Below are positions 44,779 through 56,395 of a stretch of DNA of 64,000 bases, piece by piece. The DNA is from Collybiopsis luxurians FD-317 M1 (lineage: Eukaryota; Basidiomycota; Agaricomycetes; Agaricales; Omphalotaceae). The notes under the pieces are model-generated. The model was not told the origin of the DNA. It did not search any database and saw only the letters and a program-made list of their open reading frames with translations. The translations under genes were made by a program, and so were the position numbers. Every line of letters starts with the position of its first letter. Positions within the stretch are counted from its first letter, which is position 1. The stretch covers positions 588,686 through 652,685 of the forward strand of contig KN834753.1 of the NCBI GenBank assembly GCA_000827265.1. Reading direction: 5' to 3'.

Positions 44779-47496
44779 ATGTCTTCACCAGGCCGTTCTT
44801 CCTGGGTTCATGCCTCACCCTCTCTTTTACGCCACTCGTATTCTTCCTCTTCTTCTTCGACACTTTCCGGTCATGGTCAATCAACCGGTATCTCTGCTGC
44901 CACTCCAGTAATATCTAGTCCTAGTCCGCGTCCACCTTCGACATCTAGCTGGGCAAACATAGGTTTAAGCTCCAACTCGAGAAAGCTGAGCTCTGGCGCG
45001 TCCAGTACAGCAGGGTACAATGATATGGGAATGGGCATTAGTATGCGAAGCTGGACGTTCATGGTTCGTGTTCTTCATCGATTTTATTTCGGCCTAGAGT
45101 TCACTCGCCTACAGGGCTTTGAATGGGAAGTCAAAAATGTTCGCAAACTTCGAAATTTCATTGAAGGCGTCCTACCGCAGTCTGTCTCGAATGACATTAA
45201 CATCGAAACAGAACCCGGTGAGGCTGACGTGACGGAAGGACTTGGAGTTGATGACTTGAGTCCATCCAGCGAAACTGAAGCGGAGGACTTTGATCTACTC
45301 AAGCATTCCCCTGTTATTGGGGATGGAAAGTTTAAACTCGAAATAGCACGTACAACCCCTGTCTCCACCTCGTCAAAGTCGCTCGCATCACCCATTCCTC
45401 GTCTCTCCCTCTACATAACCCCTCTTAATCTCGAGTTTGCTCACCCTCAATACGAGTTGAGCGCGACAATGATGGCTGGCATTAAATGTCAAGATGACAA
45501 GGCTGGCGAACGCGGCGCACGTGCTGATTGGCCTTTTGAGGTATGGGACGATTGGGTGTTTAGGACAGATAACGAAGTTTGGGAGTGCGCTCTCCCATCG
45601 TTGTCCACTCTCCTATCGCATCCACGTATCGCCGCCACTGACTCCTTCATCATTTCCATTCAAATCCATAGTCCGGCAGGCCCTTCGTTACCTGCCCAAC
45701 CATCAGTCTACTATGTACCCAAGGATCTGTTGGATGGGTTAGAGTCGAGTCTGGATAATCCAAGTAAGTTTTAGACTGCATATCTACTTCACCGTTGGTA
45801 ATGTAACTCATTCCATAACTATTTAACTAGACACTGGCGACGTTCAGTTTATTTGCTTAGAAAAGCTTCCCCTCGATGCTTCTTCTTCACCCAGTCTTAC
45901 CCCGGAAGTATTATCTCCTGTAACTGCCACTAGTCGTAGCCATAACAGGCCCTCCTCTTCTGCCTCCTCGAACGCGTTACCATTGTCTCCCTTCGCGTCG
46001 GAAATGACAGCTCGAAAACGAGTCATCTATGCGCATTCAGACATATTGATTTCGAGATCAGAGTATTTCGCCACAATGCTCACTTCCGCTTTCTGCGAGA
46101 AAAAAGTCGATTCAAATGGACGGAAGATCTTCACGATTATAGTCGAAGAAGCAGATTTTGAGACGATGTATTGGCTGCTCAAGTATGTTTATGCCAATTG
46201 GCTGCTTTTCAAGGAGGTAGATGATCCCAGGCAAGCTGTGGAAGGTGTTGGGAAGGGCTGGAGTGCGAATTGGCTGCGTGGGGCGCATTCAACTTCCGGT
46301 CTGGGTAGTATGAATCTCAATGTCCATCGGGGAAATGGCGGAGGAGAATGGGACTGGAAATTATTCCCGAAACATGGGTCTTCTGCGCCCACATCCATCA
46401 CAGAAGATTATCCGGAACCAAGAAGTTCTGGGAGTGGGGAGAGTTTCGATGGACGGAAATCCCGGTCTCCGCTGGGGAAATCCAAAGCTCCAGACTCGCA
46501 GCAACATATGAGGTCCGCGACAACTCCAACTGGAAGATCCCAAGTAAACACTAGTCCAGGATCTGGAACGACACAGAAAGCAGGTACAAGTTCGACGACG
46601 CAGCGTACCGCCAATTCCATGCCCTCTGGAGCTAACCGCGGGGTTCGTGGTGGGTCTCTCAACGTCAGTTCCAACGTCCCTCCAGGTTCATCTCCGGTGC
46701 GAACAAAACACGTTCCAATGCCTCTTAATCCCGGCCCTACTCCCGGCCCTCATTCTCACTACTCTGGTGTTCCTGTCTCTCCCAACACCCACACTCATAC
46801 GCAGAGATCTAGAGAGTCGACAATGGGGCCGAATCCAAAGTCAAACTCACACGCCGATTCGGACCCGCATCCCCACCCAACTCCTGCCCCTCCTCCCGCA
46901 TCAGCGCTATCTATATATCAAGTAGCTCATCGGTACTCTATGCCTGGACTTTCAGCGCTGGCGCTGGACCATATGATATCAACATTATCTCCGGAAAGGT
47001 GTTTTGCACTGTTGTTGGCGGTTGAGAGCTGGGATGAGGTCAAAGGGTTGGTAGAGGTGAGTTCTGTTACTTTTAGTTCGTATTGCTCGGTTTTTGTCGC
47101 ATCGAATTCAGTGTTCTGTGCACATTTGTGATTCAGTACTGATACATTTTCTCTCCCTTTTTCTCGCCTCCTTCCTGTTTCTGCTCTAGGACTACGTTGT
47201 AGACAAATGGGATGAAGTTTCAGGTTCAGAAGAATTTGAATTTTGTTGTCAGGAAGTTGCTGCTGGAGAGTGAGTCTTCCTTTTGCAATTTCCCTGTGTT
47301 GACATTGCTCATTTGTCTTTTAACTGCATTCCTTACGCCTCTCACCTTTTCTCTGTTACACATCTATTTGCCTTCCCATCTCTCTCTTTCTTCCGACGGA
47401 CGGCGAAATAGATGGGGTCCTGAAGGAGGTAAAACTCTCATGGCGCTCTTCCGGAGGTTGAGGTCACCGAATACAATGATGTATCCCCGGTCTTGA
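44779..47496 (+). CDS. BTB/POZ-domain protein with long disordered insert
   Basis: Probable adaptor. The likely ATG is at 44779 (MSSPGRSSWVHASP); an upstream in-frame ATG at 44695 is only 46 bp past the previous stop. A TATA-like ATATAAAC near 44,680 favours 44779. The N-terminal Ser-rich leader precedes a possible MATH-like beta domain (WTFMVRVLHRFYFGLEF; WPFEVWDDWVFRTDNEVWEC). After an intron comes the BTB core (VIYAHSDILISRSEYFATML; FETMYWLLKYVYANWLLF). Then comes a Ser/Pro/Thr-rich run of about 230 residues, and finally the BTB C-terminal helices (IYQVAHRYSMPGLSALALDH; TLSPERCFALLLAVE). The last exons end MYPRS. Cullin-3 adaptor function is plausible, not shown. Confidence 0.75.
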
Positions 47497-47892
47497 GCTA
47501 GTGGTGTAGGAGGGCTGAAGACGAGGAAGAGAAGAATATGACAGAGAACTGAGTGCTTGAGATCTATGTGAACGGAGAAAGATCCGCGTAGTTATCCTCG
47601 GGCTGTATCCAGCCAGTAGATAGTGCCAAGCTGAGGATCAGTGGTACGCGGGCGATGTACATATTATAATATAAACTCTTCCACAGACTGAGAGTTGGCG
47701 TCTTGCTGAGCATGTCCAAGCTGTCTGTCAGAAATAACGCTGCTTATATATCCTCGCAGTATGTACACCGATGCGATCTCAAGCGCACATGAAAGACTCA
47801 TAGTTTGAAGAACTCGTTTGAGCCTCAGAGACCAAGATAGCGCGATTTGTTAACATGCTATATTGCTACTGCCGACTCTATGGTATCAACAC
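47497..47892. other. Convergent intergenic region
   Basis: 396 bp between converging genes. Presumed 3' UTRs; no gene or repeat was seen. Confidence 0.5.
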
Positions 47893-49101
47893 TTACATCC
47901 CGCTCCCTCTCTTGTTCTGCGGTTTCTTCCCTGATTTCATCCTTTGTGCCTCCCCAACAAGCTCCGCGATCAGGCCGTTGTACGTCTCCGAGTCTTGTTG
48001 TAAAGCGTCCCGTGTCTGCAACAAGTACGTGAGGAGGGCATTTGTATTAGCTGTCTGAGAGCGGAACTCTTGTAACCGTCGTTCTAGAGCTGCCAAAGGC
48101 TGAAGCTTCAGATTTTCTGTGAATGATGAACAATGATTATTTTCAAACCTGACAGGACTAGCAGTGACATACCGATATCAATCTCCAGCAACTCTGATAT
48201 TTTCGACTCGTCAATGGCTGGTCTAGGACCAAACTGGCTCTGATTCGAACGCGAAGAGTTGGAGTTGCCTGGATGAGGGGATCCGGCGCGCGAAGGAGCA
48301 CGGGATCCTGGTCTTGAGTGACTAGCAGGGGAAGTAATAGCTGCAGACGCTGGAGCATTTCTCGGCCCAGGCGGAGCTGACATTGGTCGAGTAGTAATCT
48401 GTAGTGGTGGAAGCGCCTTTCCGTTGGCGTGCGGAGGCAACATCTCGTCCAAATTGACAGGTATGCCCAGGGAGATAAGATGTTGCCGACGTATCCGTGA
48501 CCGAGTCCAGTTTGGTGGTTTTGTTGCAGGTGGTGCTCTGAAGAGTAGTTTGTACAGTTCTCGACTATCGAAGCATTTAGATGAATAGATTATAGAAAAT
48601 AGCCTTCATTTACCTTTCGTTTGTCGTCAAAATTTGATTTACACCTTCTGCCTCACGTATTCCCTCTTGGGACAAGACCTGTTCCAAGGCTTCTTCATCA
48701 TCCCAAATCGGGTCCAAGATATCATTAATATCCTGCTGTAGCTCTCGCCGATCAGGTAATGGATTCAAATATAATGGCTCCCAATCCGAGTTTATGCGGG
48801 ACGTTGAAGGTCCAGCCACTGTAACATCCGAGAAATCTGCTGGCGTCAGCGCAACATCTTCAGCGGCGTCTCCAAAGTCTCCAAAGTCTCCGAAATCGTC
48901 ATCATCTCCAGCAATGTCCTGTCCTGCAGCTGTTTCCGATGGTCCAAAGTCGTCAAAGTCATCAAAGTCGGCATCAGGAACTGAGGAAGCGAAATCATCT
49001 TGTAAAGGAAGCGGCGGAGGCTGGGATTTTGTAAACGGGGGCAACACCGGGGCTGGCTCTTCTGCTCCCCATACGGAGGCTCCAAAGGTTAGCTCGTCCA
49101 T
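47893..49101 (-). CDS. Laa2-like (DUF5102) clathrin/AP-1 accessory protein
   Basis: The ATG at 49101 gives MDELTFGASVWGAEEPAPVL. Acidic Phe motifs repeat (DFDDFDDFGPSE; DDDDFGDFGDFGD), resembling the short peptides bound by gamma-adaptin ear domains. The conserved block follows: SDWEPLYLNPLPDRRELQQD and DPIWDDEEALEQVLSQ. After a splice come RELYKLLFRAPPATKPPNWT and RSRIRRQHLISLGIPVNLDE, which I take as the DUF5102 signature. A Ser/Pro-rich linker precedes a C-terminal helix (ALERRLQEFRSQTANTNALL). It ends near 47893, but ATGTAAGTG at the end could be a donor, so the true C terminus may lie further on. A role in AP-1/Laa1-dependent trans-Golgi sorting is inferred from the yeast member. Confidence 0.65.
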
Positions 49102-49185
49102 ACGGGCCTGTCGAAAGAAATGGATGATGATAATGATGGTTCGGAGCAAAAAGGTATTTGAGTTTCTTTCCTAACTTCCATCATC

Positions 49186-50112
49186 ATGCACGCTGTTCAG
49201 GACGCGTTCTTATTCTCAGCTCCAGGTCCCACTTTGGATATACCTTCAACAGCACGAAAGGTCCATTTGCGGCGTTTATACGACGTCCTTCAATTATCTA
49301 TCCATCGCAACGATATAATTCGCGCGCGTAGAGCTTGGAGCATTCTTGTGAGATGCAAGGAATTTCACTGGATAGACATGTGGGGCATGGCCATTCATCT
49401 GGTGGAAGAAAATTCCTATCAAAATGGAGAGACCGATTCTGCCAAGAAGATTGAACTACTGAGAGATATGATGCTCCATTATCCAGACCAAGTAAGGTCG
49501 GCTGAATCCTTTTGGGCTTACAAGTCCTTTATGGATTCCCTGTAGAGAGTTCTCCTGATTAAAGAGCTTGTATTTCGACTAATATTTGCTGGACGGCATA
49601 GAGAAGCACTTGACGAACTGGAGTTGTAAGTACGCTCCCGTTCGTTTCTGGTTTTGCACTTCGTATCTCCGTTGTTCTCCAGATATCTACCGTCCTTTCC
49701 ATACGCGGACAATGCAGTTCTACATATCTATGCAGGCCTACTCTGCTTTTACCTCTCTCAAGGCAACTCGGACACTGAGGAAGGTACGTACATTTGGAGT
49801 GGCGCTTCCGATTCTTCTGTGAAACCTGTTTTCAGCCAAAAGCTCCCAACCCACCCTCCTCCGGGAGTCAACGGCATATTTCGAACGAGCTCAGACTTTA
49901 GATCCAGGTAATATTGTCGCGGCTTCATTTTTACACAAGGTCAGTAACAGCTGGTCGAAAAGTGGCGCCTCATTTCTCAATCATTGGCAGATTGCAAATC
50001 AGAACAACACTCAAGCTATAGAGATTCAAGAGTCGGATGACGATGAGCAGACGGTTCAGGATGAAGGTCCTCCGCGTGCAAAACGCACTAGACAAATGAT
50101 GTCTCCGCTGTA
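49186..50112 (+). CDS. Probable Rrn11/TAF1A-type RNA polymerase I factor
   Basis: Spliced product of about 230 residues, helical with TPR-like character. The ATG at about 49186 gives MHAVQDAFLFSAPGPTLDIP. VHLRRLYDVLQLSIHRNDII and ARRAWSILVRCKEFHWIDMW follow. An intron joins YPDQ to RVLLIKELVFRLIFAGR, then EALDELEL/YLPSFPYADNAVLH. The C terminus is acidic then basic (IEIQESDDDEQTVQDEGPPR; AKRTRQMMSPL). The HLRRLYDVLQ...RARRAW pattern recalls the Rrn11/TAF1A core-factor family, but I cannot confirm this without a profile search. The start lies only about 84 bp from the divergent Laa2-like gene. Confidence 0.5.
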
Positions 50113-50487
50113 GGGACGAAAATCAAAATCTTAATTTCCTGTGCTAGTCTTTCTGTCTTAGGCGAAAAAATAAATAAAAGAAAAAAAAAAAAGGAATAAT
50201 AAAAGTAAATAAAATTATCTTTTTGAAAAAGATAAGTACTTGCTCGAAGCGAAGTGTAAGCCCAAAGATTAAGAATGCGACTTTCATTGAACAACCTACA
50301 CGGAATCCCCTAGTAAAAGGCGAGGGGATTGTTTGGTTGTAGGTTATCCAGTCGCTACTAGAGGATTAATTGATGATGATATCGAGGACATAAAATTGAT
50401 TGTAGACAGTTGACGGATGAGCGCCCTCCCGCTTTTGCCGTGGAACCGGTCCCACTGCTCATAGCGCTCTTCTCTTCCCAAATAACC
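50113..50487. other. Intergenic with purine-rich tract
   Basis: 375 bp between same-strand genes. An A-rich tract at 50,165-50,215 (AAAAGAAAAAAAAAAAGG) is the only notable feature. Confidence 0.5.
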
Positions 50488-52718
50488 ATGTCAGACATTC
50501 TACGCAGTCCTGGAGACTTGCAAATTCCACTGCTCAAGACATCTTTGAATGGCCTCCTGCTTGCAGTTTCACTTTCACTCATTCTTTTCACATATGAACG
50601 TGCTATGGTTCCAATGTATGCTTCGGTTCCAACTAAACTTCATCTCCCCCATTTCGCCCTTTCCACCCTGATTTTACCCCATATTCTTCAGTTTTGGAGC
50701 AAAGCAAGGCCAATATCAAAGTGGAAATGGGTTGTCGCGGGTTCAGCTCTGGCGCTGGCGCCAAACGCCACGTATTGGGCTGCGATATGGACAGCGAGAT
50801 TGAAGGATCCATACTGGGGACCAGCTGTCGTACATTTTACAGTATTGGTCCCTTTGGTGTTTGCGATAGCAAACTGTACCGTAGTAAGTAGCGCTGCTGA
50901 ATATCTACCATTTCGTTCATTCAACCCGGTCAAAGTCTCATCAAGACGCACCCAATTTCACGTATTTAGTAATGAATACAATCGCGTCTTTTACTGCTTT
51001 TCCCGTGGCAACGTATCTGTCTAAGGTATTGGAAGTCCAACCGCGTATGTTCGACGTGACGAACAGTCAGATTGTACGAATTCTTTCCCTCGTTATATAT
51101 TTCATACCAAGACACCTCTATTTAGTTGCTCGTTCTTTCAGCCCTTGCATTCAGCCACGAGATTCTTCACATCGACTTTGCAACAGTTCCAACTCCTGCT
51201 CCATCGTCCAAACCCACCAAAGGACAAAAGAAGCGTGCTGCTCCCTCTGCCTCACCCATAGTCATATCCCCTCTTGGAAAAAAACTTGCTGCTCTTGTAT
51301 CATTCAACTTGTTCTTTTTTCTATCATTCTACCCCAGGCTTCAAACACCCGTCCTTCCTGATCCTCTGAAATATCCTATAACATTACCCCAACCGACCGC
51401 AGATGGGGTTCGTGTCCAGATTCTTTCTTCCGTTCAATCGACGACTGGATTGATCGTGGTAGGGGAAGCCATGCCGCCTCCCAAACAGGATCTGGAAGCT
51501 TTCAATGAAGCTGGGACTCTGCATAGTTTACGCTATCTCCGAGCTGCGCATTCGCTTTTAGGCGGTGTGTGGTTTGGTCCGCGAGCCATGACAATGTCAG
51601 AGAATGACATACCTGTCAAGGATTCGATTGGGGTTGTGCTGGGAGACTCGATCTACGCCACGTTCGTGCTGCAAGAGGCTGCGAGATTGGTTAATAACAC
51701 GCAAAAAACTCCAGAAAACGTGTTGATTATGTGCGTGTGATGGTATCGAACTTGTCCTTTCCGTATGTGGAGCTGATACTTACGCGTAGTGGACTTGGTA
51801 CAGGAATCGCAGCCACTGCATTCCACCGGCACAATTTGGGCATTAGTATTGTCGAGATTGATCCGGCAGTATACACTGCTGCTCGCAAATTCTTCGGCCT
51901 CGCTGATCCAGGCCAGGAAAATGTTTTCTTGGAAGACGCTCGAGGATGGGCTGCACGAAAACACGCTGAATCACAGCTAGTCGAGAACCAGAAGCTTTAT
52001 GATATTGTCATACATGACTGCTTTTCCGGCGGAGGAGTTCCAGAGCAGCTATTCACGTTGGAATTCCTCGAGGATTTAAAGAGCGTCATGCACCCAGAGG
52101 GAGTTATCGCTGTGGTGAGTATACCACCATCATACTTAAGCCTTGACCAGATTTGAATCAAAAGTCGTAGAATTTTGCTGGGCATATAATATCGGAGTCT
52201 TCTCGCCTAATTCTGCGGACCCTGGAAAAATCTTTTGGAGGAAAATGCAAAGCATTCTTCGACTCACTTACAGCCGTGACTAGCGAACAATTTGAGGGCG
52301 AATTCATGAATGTGGTATGTAATACCTTGAGCGATCGCAGAGATTCCCCGATCGACTCATCTATCCGAACTAGGTTTTCTTCTGCTCTCGCTCTCCAGAG
52401 CCTCTTACCTTCCGCCCCGCGTTCCTGGAGGACTTACTCGGGTCTCCTCTCCGCAGGCACATCCTCGGGACATTGCATTCGCGAGAAATCGATTTGTCGT
52501 TGTTAAGAGAGGGCGATGAACAGGATAAAGCAAACGGCCTACCAGATGTGATAACCGATGCAAATAACCCACTGGGAAAGATGCAGGAGAAAAAGGCGCA
52601 TCATCATTGGCAGTGTATGTGTTTCGAAACCTCTCGGTTCTTGGACTTTGGCTTACTGATTATCTGATTCTCAGTGATGAGGGATGTACTTCCGGATGTG
52701 TTTTGGGAGACATATTAA
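50488..52718 (+). CDS. Membrane-anchored spermidine-synthase-like methyltransferase-fold protein
   Basis: The ATG at 50488 gives MSDILRSPGDLQIPLLKTSL. The N-terminal half has several membrane helices (LLLAVSLSLILF, LPHFALSTLILPHILQF, VVAGSALALAPNATYWAAIW, FTVLVPLVFAIANC). After introns, LAALVSFNLFFFLSFYPRL precedes a Rossmann-like domain: ENVLIM/GLGTGIAATAFHRH, then ISIVEIDPAVYTAARKFFGL. Next are a YDIVIHDCFSGG motif and EQLFTLEFLEDLKSVMHPEG, typical of the spermidine/spermine synthase fold. The tail ends HHWQ/LMRDVLPDVFWETY. Fungal homologues are membrane proteins of unknown substrate; polyamine synthesis is not assured. Several short introns, including one near 52,100-52,180. Confidence 0.82.
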
Positions 52719-53461
52719 AACTATTCCCGTTCGATCTTGAGTCTGATCTTCTCTATACATGTTGGATATCACCGGTACTTGTACTGCAAGTACTGTTCCT
52801 GTATATTTGGAGATGGCGTTTTTATTTTTATTCAAAGTTTGTTGTATCTGAATAGCGATCAAGCATGGCATCGTCGAAATAAGATCGAGGGAGGTTTTAA
52901 GGCTGTGAACCTAATCGCCTGCACACCTATCGTGGTCTAATCCTGAACTTGCCAGGCCTCAACGCTCAATATCGTAGCTTTATCGAGGGCATCGATGAAG
53001 AAACGTGCGACATGGTTTGTGAGCAAAGCTACTTCGAAGCTGTTGGTAATACACGAAGTCTCCTGCGGAGAAGCCCGCGTTATTGAAACAGGCTTTGCAT
53101 GTTGAAAAGTGGATACTATCGTTCGATCTAAACTTGTGTGCGTATAGCGAAAGTCCCGCTCATCAAGCTTCTCGGTTTTGGTATACAGAGGGCCAGGATA
53201 GGATTCAGATACGATCGCCGTAATGAGGCTAGGAAAGCCTATCCGACAACGCATAAACATCGGCTGAAGCCAGAGAGAGGGATAAAAGGCTCGACTGCAC
53301 ACGACTTCTTTACTTCCCAGTGACAAGCCCTCCCACATACCGCTCTTAGACCTAATAGTGAGTGGGTCTAGGGAAAGTCTTATTCACGAAAGGATCTCTT
53401 CTGACTTCAAGTCCCCCCTCCCCCCTCCATCTCACCAAGCATCTTTTGCTGAGCAGTCGTA
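52719..53461. other. Intergenic, with an unassigned 133-codon minus-strand frame
   Basis: 743 bp between same-strand genes. A minus-strand ATG-to-stop frame at 52937-53338 (MWEGLSLGSKEVVCSRAFYP ...) has no recognised domain. Its composition is not clearly coding, so I leave it as possible but unsupported. The pyrimidine-rich stretch at 53,410-53,440 is likely the leader of the next gene. Confidence 0.4.
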
Positions 53462-53754
53462 ATGTCTAGCACCAAGAAGACGACTACCCCCAAGACCCCG
53501 ATGACCCCAGCGAGTGCCTCCCGCATCCAGTCTACGCAGGTGAGTTACGGACAAAGCTTGTACACCTTCACACGCTGACCAGGACCCGACGCGTCGGCCC
53601 AAAGGCTAAGCCCGGCAGTGACACCAGCAAGACCTCCTTCCCTGCCCGTGCGCAGGCCGCCGCTGCCACGAATGTGAACAAGGGCGTTGTTGGCGAAACG
53701 CCCGCTGGCGGGAAGGGTGGACGGAAATCTCCTACCAAACCCGCTAAGAAGTAA
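53462..53754 (+). CDS. Small SMP-like (seed-maturation-protein-type) protein
   Basis: Two-exon product of about 75 residues. The ATG at 53462 gives MSSTKKTTTPKTPMTPASAS. Exon 1 ends RIQSTQ at a good GTGAGT donor. The acceptor CCCAAAG (53604), with CTGAC as a branch-like site, joins AKPGSDTSKTSFPARAQAAA and gives SRIQSTQAKPG. The result has both halves of the SMP motif: (M)TPxxASRIQS and FxARAQAAA. The nearer AG at 53582 would cause an early stop, so the later one was chosen. Lys/Ala/Gly-rich, hydrophilic and likely disordered. SMP domains are known from plant LEA proteins; a stress or desiccation role is inferred. Confidence 0.65.
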
Positions 53755-54004
53755 TAGCATTACTGTTTTATCACAAATGTAGAGTAATTCCGAGACCCAA
53801 ACGTCGCTTATTGCACAGCAGCTTCATTTGAAGATCCTACAAACTACAACATTTGACAACCTACGTACATTGATCAGTGCATTGAAAGTATACAGAGTCC
53901 AAACGGGCGTTGTGGTGATTTTTGATAAGAATAAACAAGAACGGACTAGACAGCGATAGGACCAACACGGAAGGGAGCAGCAGAGAAAGAAGAAAGCAAG
54001 CTAC

Positions 54005-56395
54005 TTAGATAATGAACTTTAGGTTCATGTCCTAGAAATCCGAATGCATTGAGAATCCAATCCGATTTACAAACGCATGGAACATACTATATGGTGAGAA
54101 CTGCCTAGTTGAGGGGTCTGGTGATACCTTGGGTAAGTCATATCCCTATTTAGCCGTTTCAGATGCACCCAGAGACCAATGAGAGGAGATGCACGCACTT
54201 GACTTCCTTCAATATGTGCTGGTAGGACTGATTTGGATTACGAGCTGCGAAAATGCTGAGAATCATCGTATAGAAGAAGTAGTTGATTCTTACTCATGAC
54301 TTCGCAAAAGGCCCTAAAGTACGAAGATCAAAGAGATCAATACAATTTGCCAAGTCTGAATGAGCGCGCTACTCGCCAGGACATAGCTCCGACCGCCACA
54401 TTCCCCTTGAACGTATCTGTGCTCTTTTGACCATCTTTGCAGGCCGAAAACGAAATCTGTGTCGTCCAAGGCCCTCAGAGGTGATATAATTGGAATTGCA
54501 TCGAAACTTACGACGTCAGCGGCTGAACTTCTTCGAGCTCTGGCTCGATTGTTGACATAACTTCCTCGTAGTCGTCCGGACGAAGAATACTATGGGGTGA
54601 TTAAGATGAGATTGAAGCTATACATCAAAGAGAAAGCACCAACGATAAAAGGCAAATCTAAGGTGCGATTGGATGTCAATACTTATTTCCAATGACTGTG
54701 TATACATCCAGAGTACTAACCAAGTACAGTGCCGGAGTGACACGACTGTGTACGAGCCAAGGTTAGCCCGCGGAAACTTGTATGGAACAGAGCTGGAAAG
54801 CTTACATCGAATATTGCCTGCATGTAAAGTCAATTAAATGGATAAGAACTGTGCTGCTATTGACTTACAGTCAACCTACATCCCGCCGGCAGTGGCCTAA
54901 CCTGCACTTGAAAGTCGAACACAGACCAAGAGTCATATTGAACTAACGCAGACACACCATGATTTTGAACATATCCTGGGGTTTGACGTTCAGAGAATTT
55001 CTGAAAAACTTGTTATGCTTTACTCACATCGTCAACAATATGTCCGTTTCGCTGGAAGTCCACAGGGAATATCACTGTAAAGGGATTTCGATAAATATGT
55101 AGTCCAGGACTATTGAAGGTTCTTGCCTTCGTCCAGGCCATCGATCTCATCGCCATCGAGATCCTTTGTCTGTCCACCATGTCCAGAGTCTACAGAACAA
55201 AAGGTTGAGCTTTATGAAACGGCCTGCAAACCAGAAAAACAAACAATGGAAGAACAGACTATCATGGCAATGCGCGCTCTGAACAAGCCAGTGCATAGCG
55301 TCAATTATGTTTCTCCTCGTGGGTCGCGAGCGCGGATTAGGACTGTCATCTGTAAGAAGAACAATATCCTCGGATTTGTAGCCATGATTTCCTTAAGACG
55401 GTGTGAGCATCTGAAGAGAAATGGCACTAAAAAGTCGTACGAATGAGAAACTTGCGCATTGCTTTAGCATCATTAATACACCCATGAAGTGCATGCCGCT
55501 CGCCAAGATAGTTGACACCGATCTAAAATGAGTTCAGAACGGGAAGTCAGAGGGTAACTTATTGATAACACTGACACAGAGAGCTTTCTTGCGGCCGGTG
55601 CACATTGAATACAAAAAGTTTGGATGATAGGGAGGATGCTCAATGCGGGGTTTAGTGTGCGTATACAGTTGTTGCTGTTGATGATGATGCACAGGAGCTG
55701 GAACATAGGACTGCGAATGAGAAGGATAATGATGTCCAGAAGATTCGATACGAGGTGCATGCTGACGATGGTGGTGACCACCCGTGCTATGAGAATGGTG
55801 ATGCTTCGATTTATGGTGATGACCGTGTTTGATGATTATAGAGCCAGGAGGTGCGAGATGTATTGCCCTATCAACGTCGGGGTGAGAGGTTGAATGGCGG
55901 CGGTGGCGGTGATGACTATGATGATGAGGTTCTTCGGCACTGATGGCTCGTACAAGTGGTACACCGACTGTATGCCTACCCGGATAAGGCGTTTAAATAG
56001 ATGCTGGCCTCGATAAGTGTCAGACTTACTCAGACGGGGAACCTCTGGAAAGAAAGTATCGGATCTCAATAAGCATAACGTATAAAGTCTATGGCGCTTA
56101 CGCATAAGAATGCGCGGAGGGAACAACGCCGACTGTGGGGACTGTGAGCTGTTCATGCCCGGAGTAACTTGAGGGTGCAATAGGAATAGGCGGAAGTCTG
56201 GAGTTAGAGAAGTTCAGATCACCCGATAAAAACCACAAGGCAGGACTTTGAGCTCACGATCCTAGCCTGAGCAGGAAATGAGTTAAAGAGAGAGGGAAAG
56301 ATTAGATTCTGAACTGACGCTGGACTGGGCATTCTGACAACGGATTCTTGATTGAAATGACCATGATGATCTGCGTTGCCAATGTCCCACATCAT
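54005..56395 (-). CDS. MCA1: Metacaspase with histidine-rich prodomain
   Basis: Caspase-like Cys protease (Arg/Lys-specific in known members). The ATG at 56395 begins MMWDIGNADHHGHFN. The prodomain is strikingly His-rich (HHHSHHRHRRH; HGHHHKSKHHHSHSTGGHHH; VHHHQQQQ). The p20 domain follows: GRKKALC/IGVNYLGERHALHGC, then LTDDSPNPRS, AMHWLVQSAHCHDSLFFH and catalytic His in YSGHGGQTKDLDGDEID. After DE/VIFPVDFQRNGHIVDD and RPLPAGCRLT comes AIFD/SCHSGTVL, with the catalytic Cys on its own small exon. The C-terminal part runs ISFSACKDGQKSTDTFKGNV, AVGAMSWAFCEVM, NPNQSYQHILKEVK and PQLGSSHHI/DMNLKFII, ending at 54005. About 13 small exons; two introns appear to use GC donors. Both catalytic residues are intact. 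Confidence 0.93.

Noticed and set aside
52937..53338. Minus-strand 133-codon frame
   Set aside because: No recognisable domain, weak coding character, no splice support. Kept only as a note under the intergenic entry.
53540..53610. Frameshift in the small SMP-like gene
   Set aside because: Using the acceptor at 53604 in place of 53582 removes the problem and gives a better protein, so no frameshift is needed.
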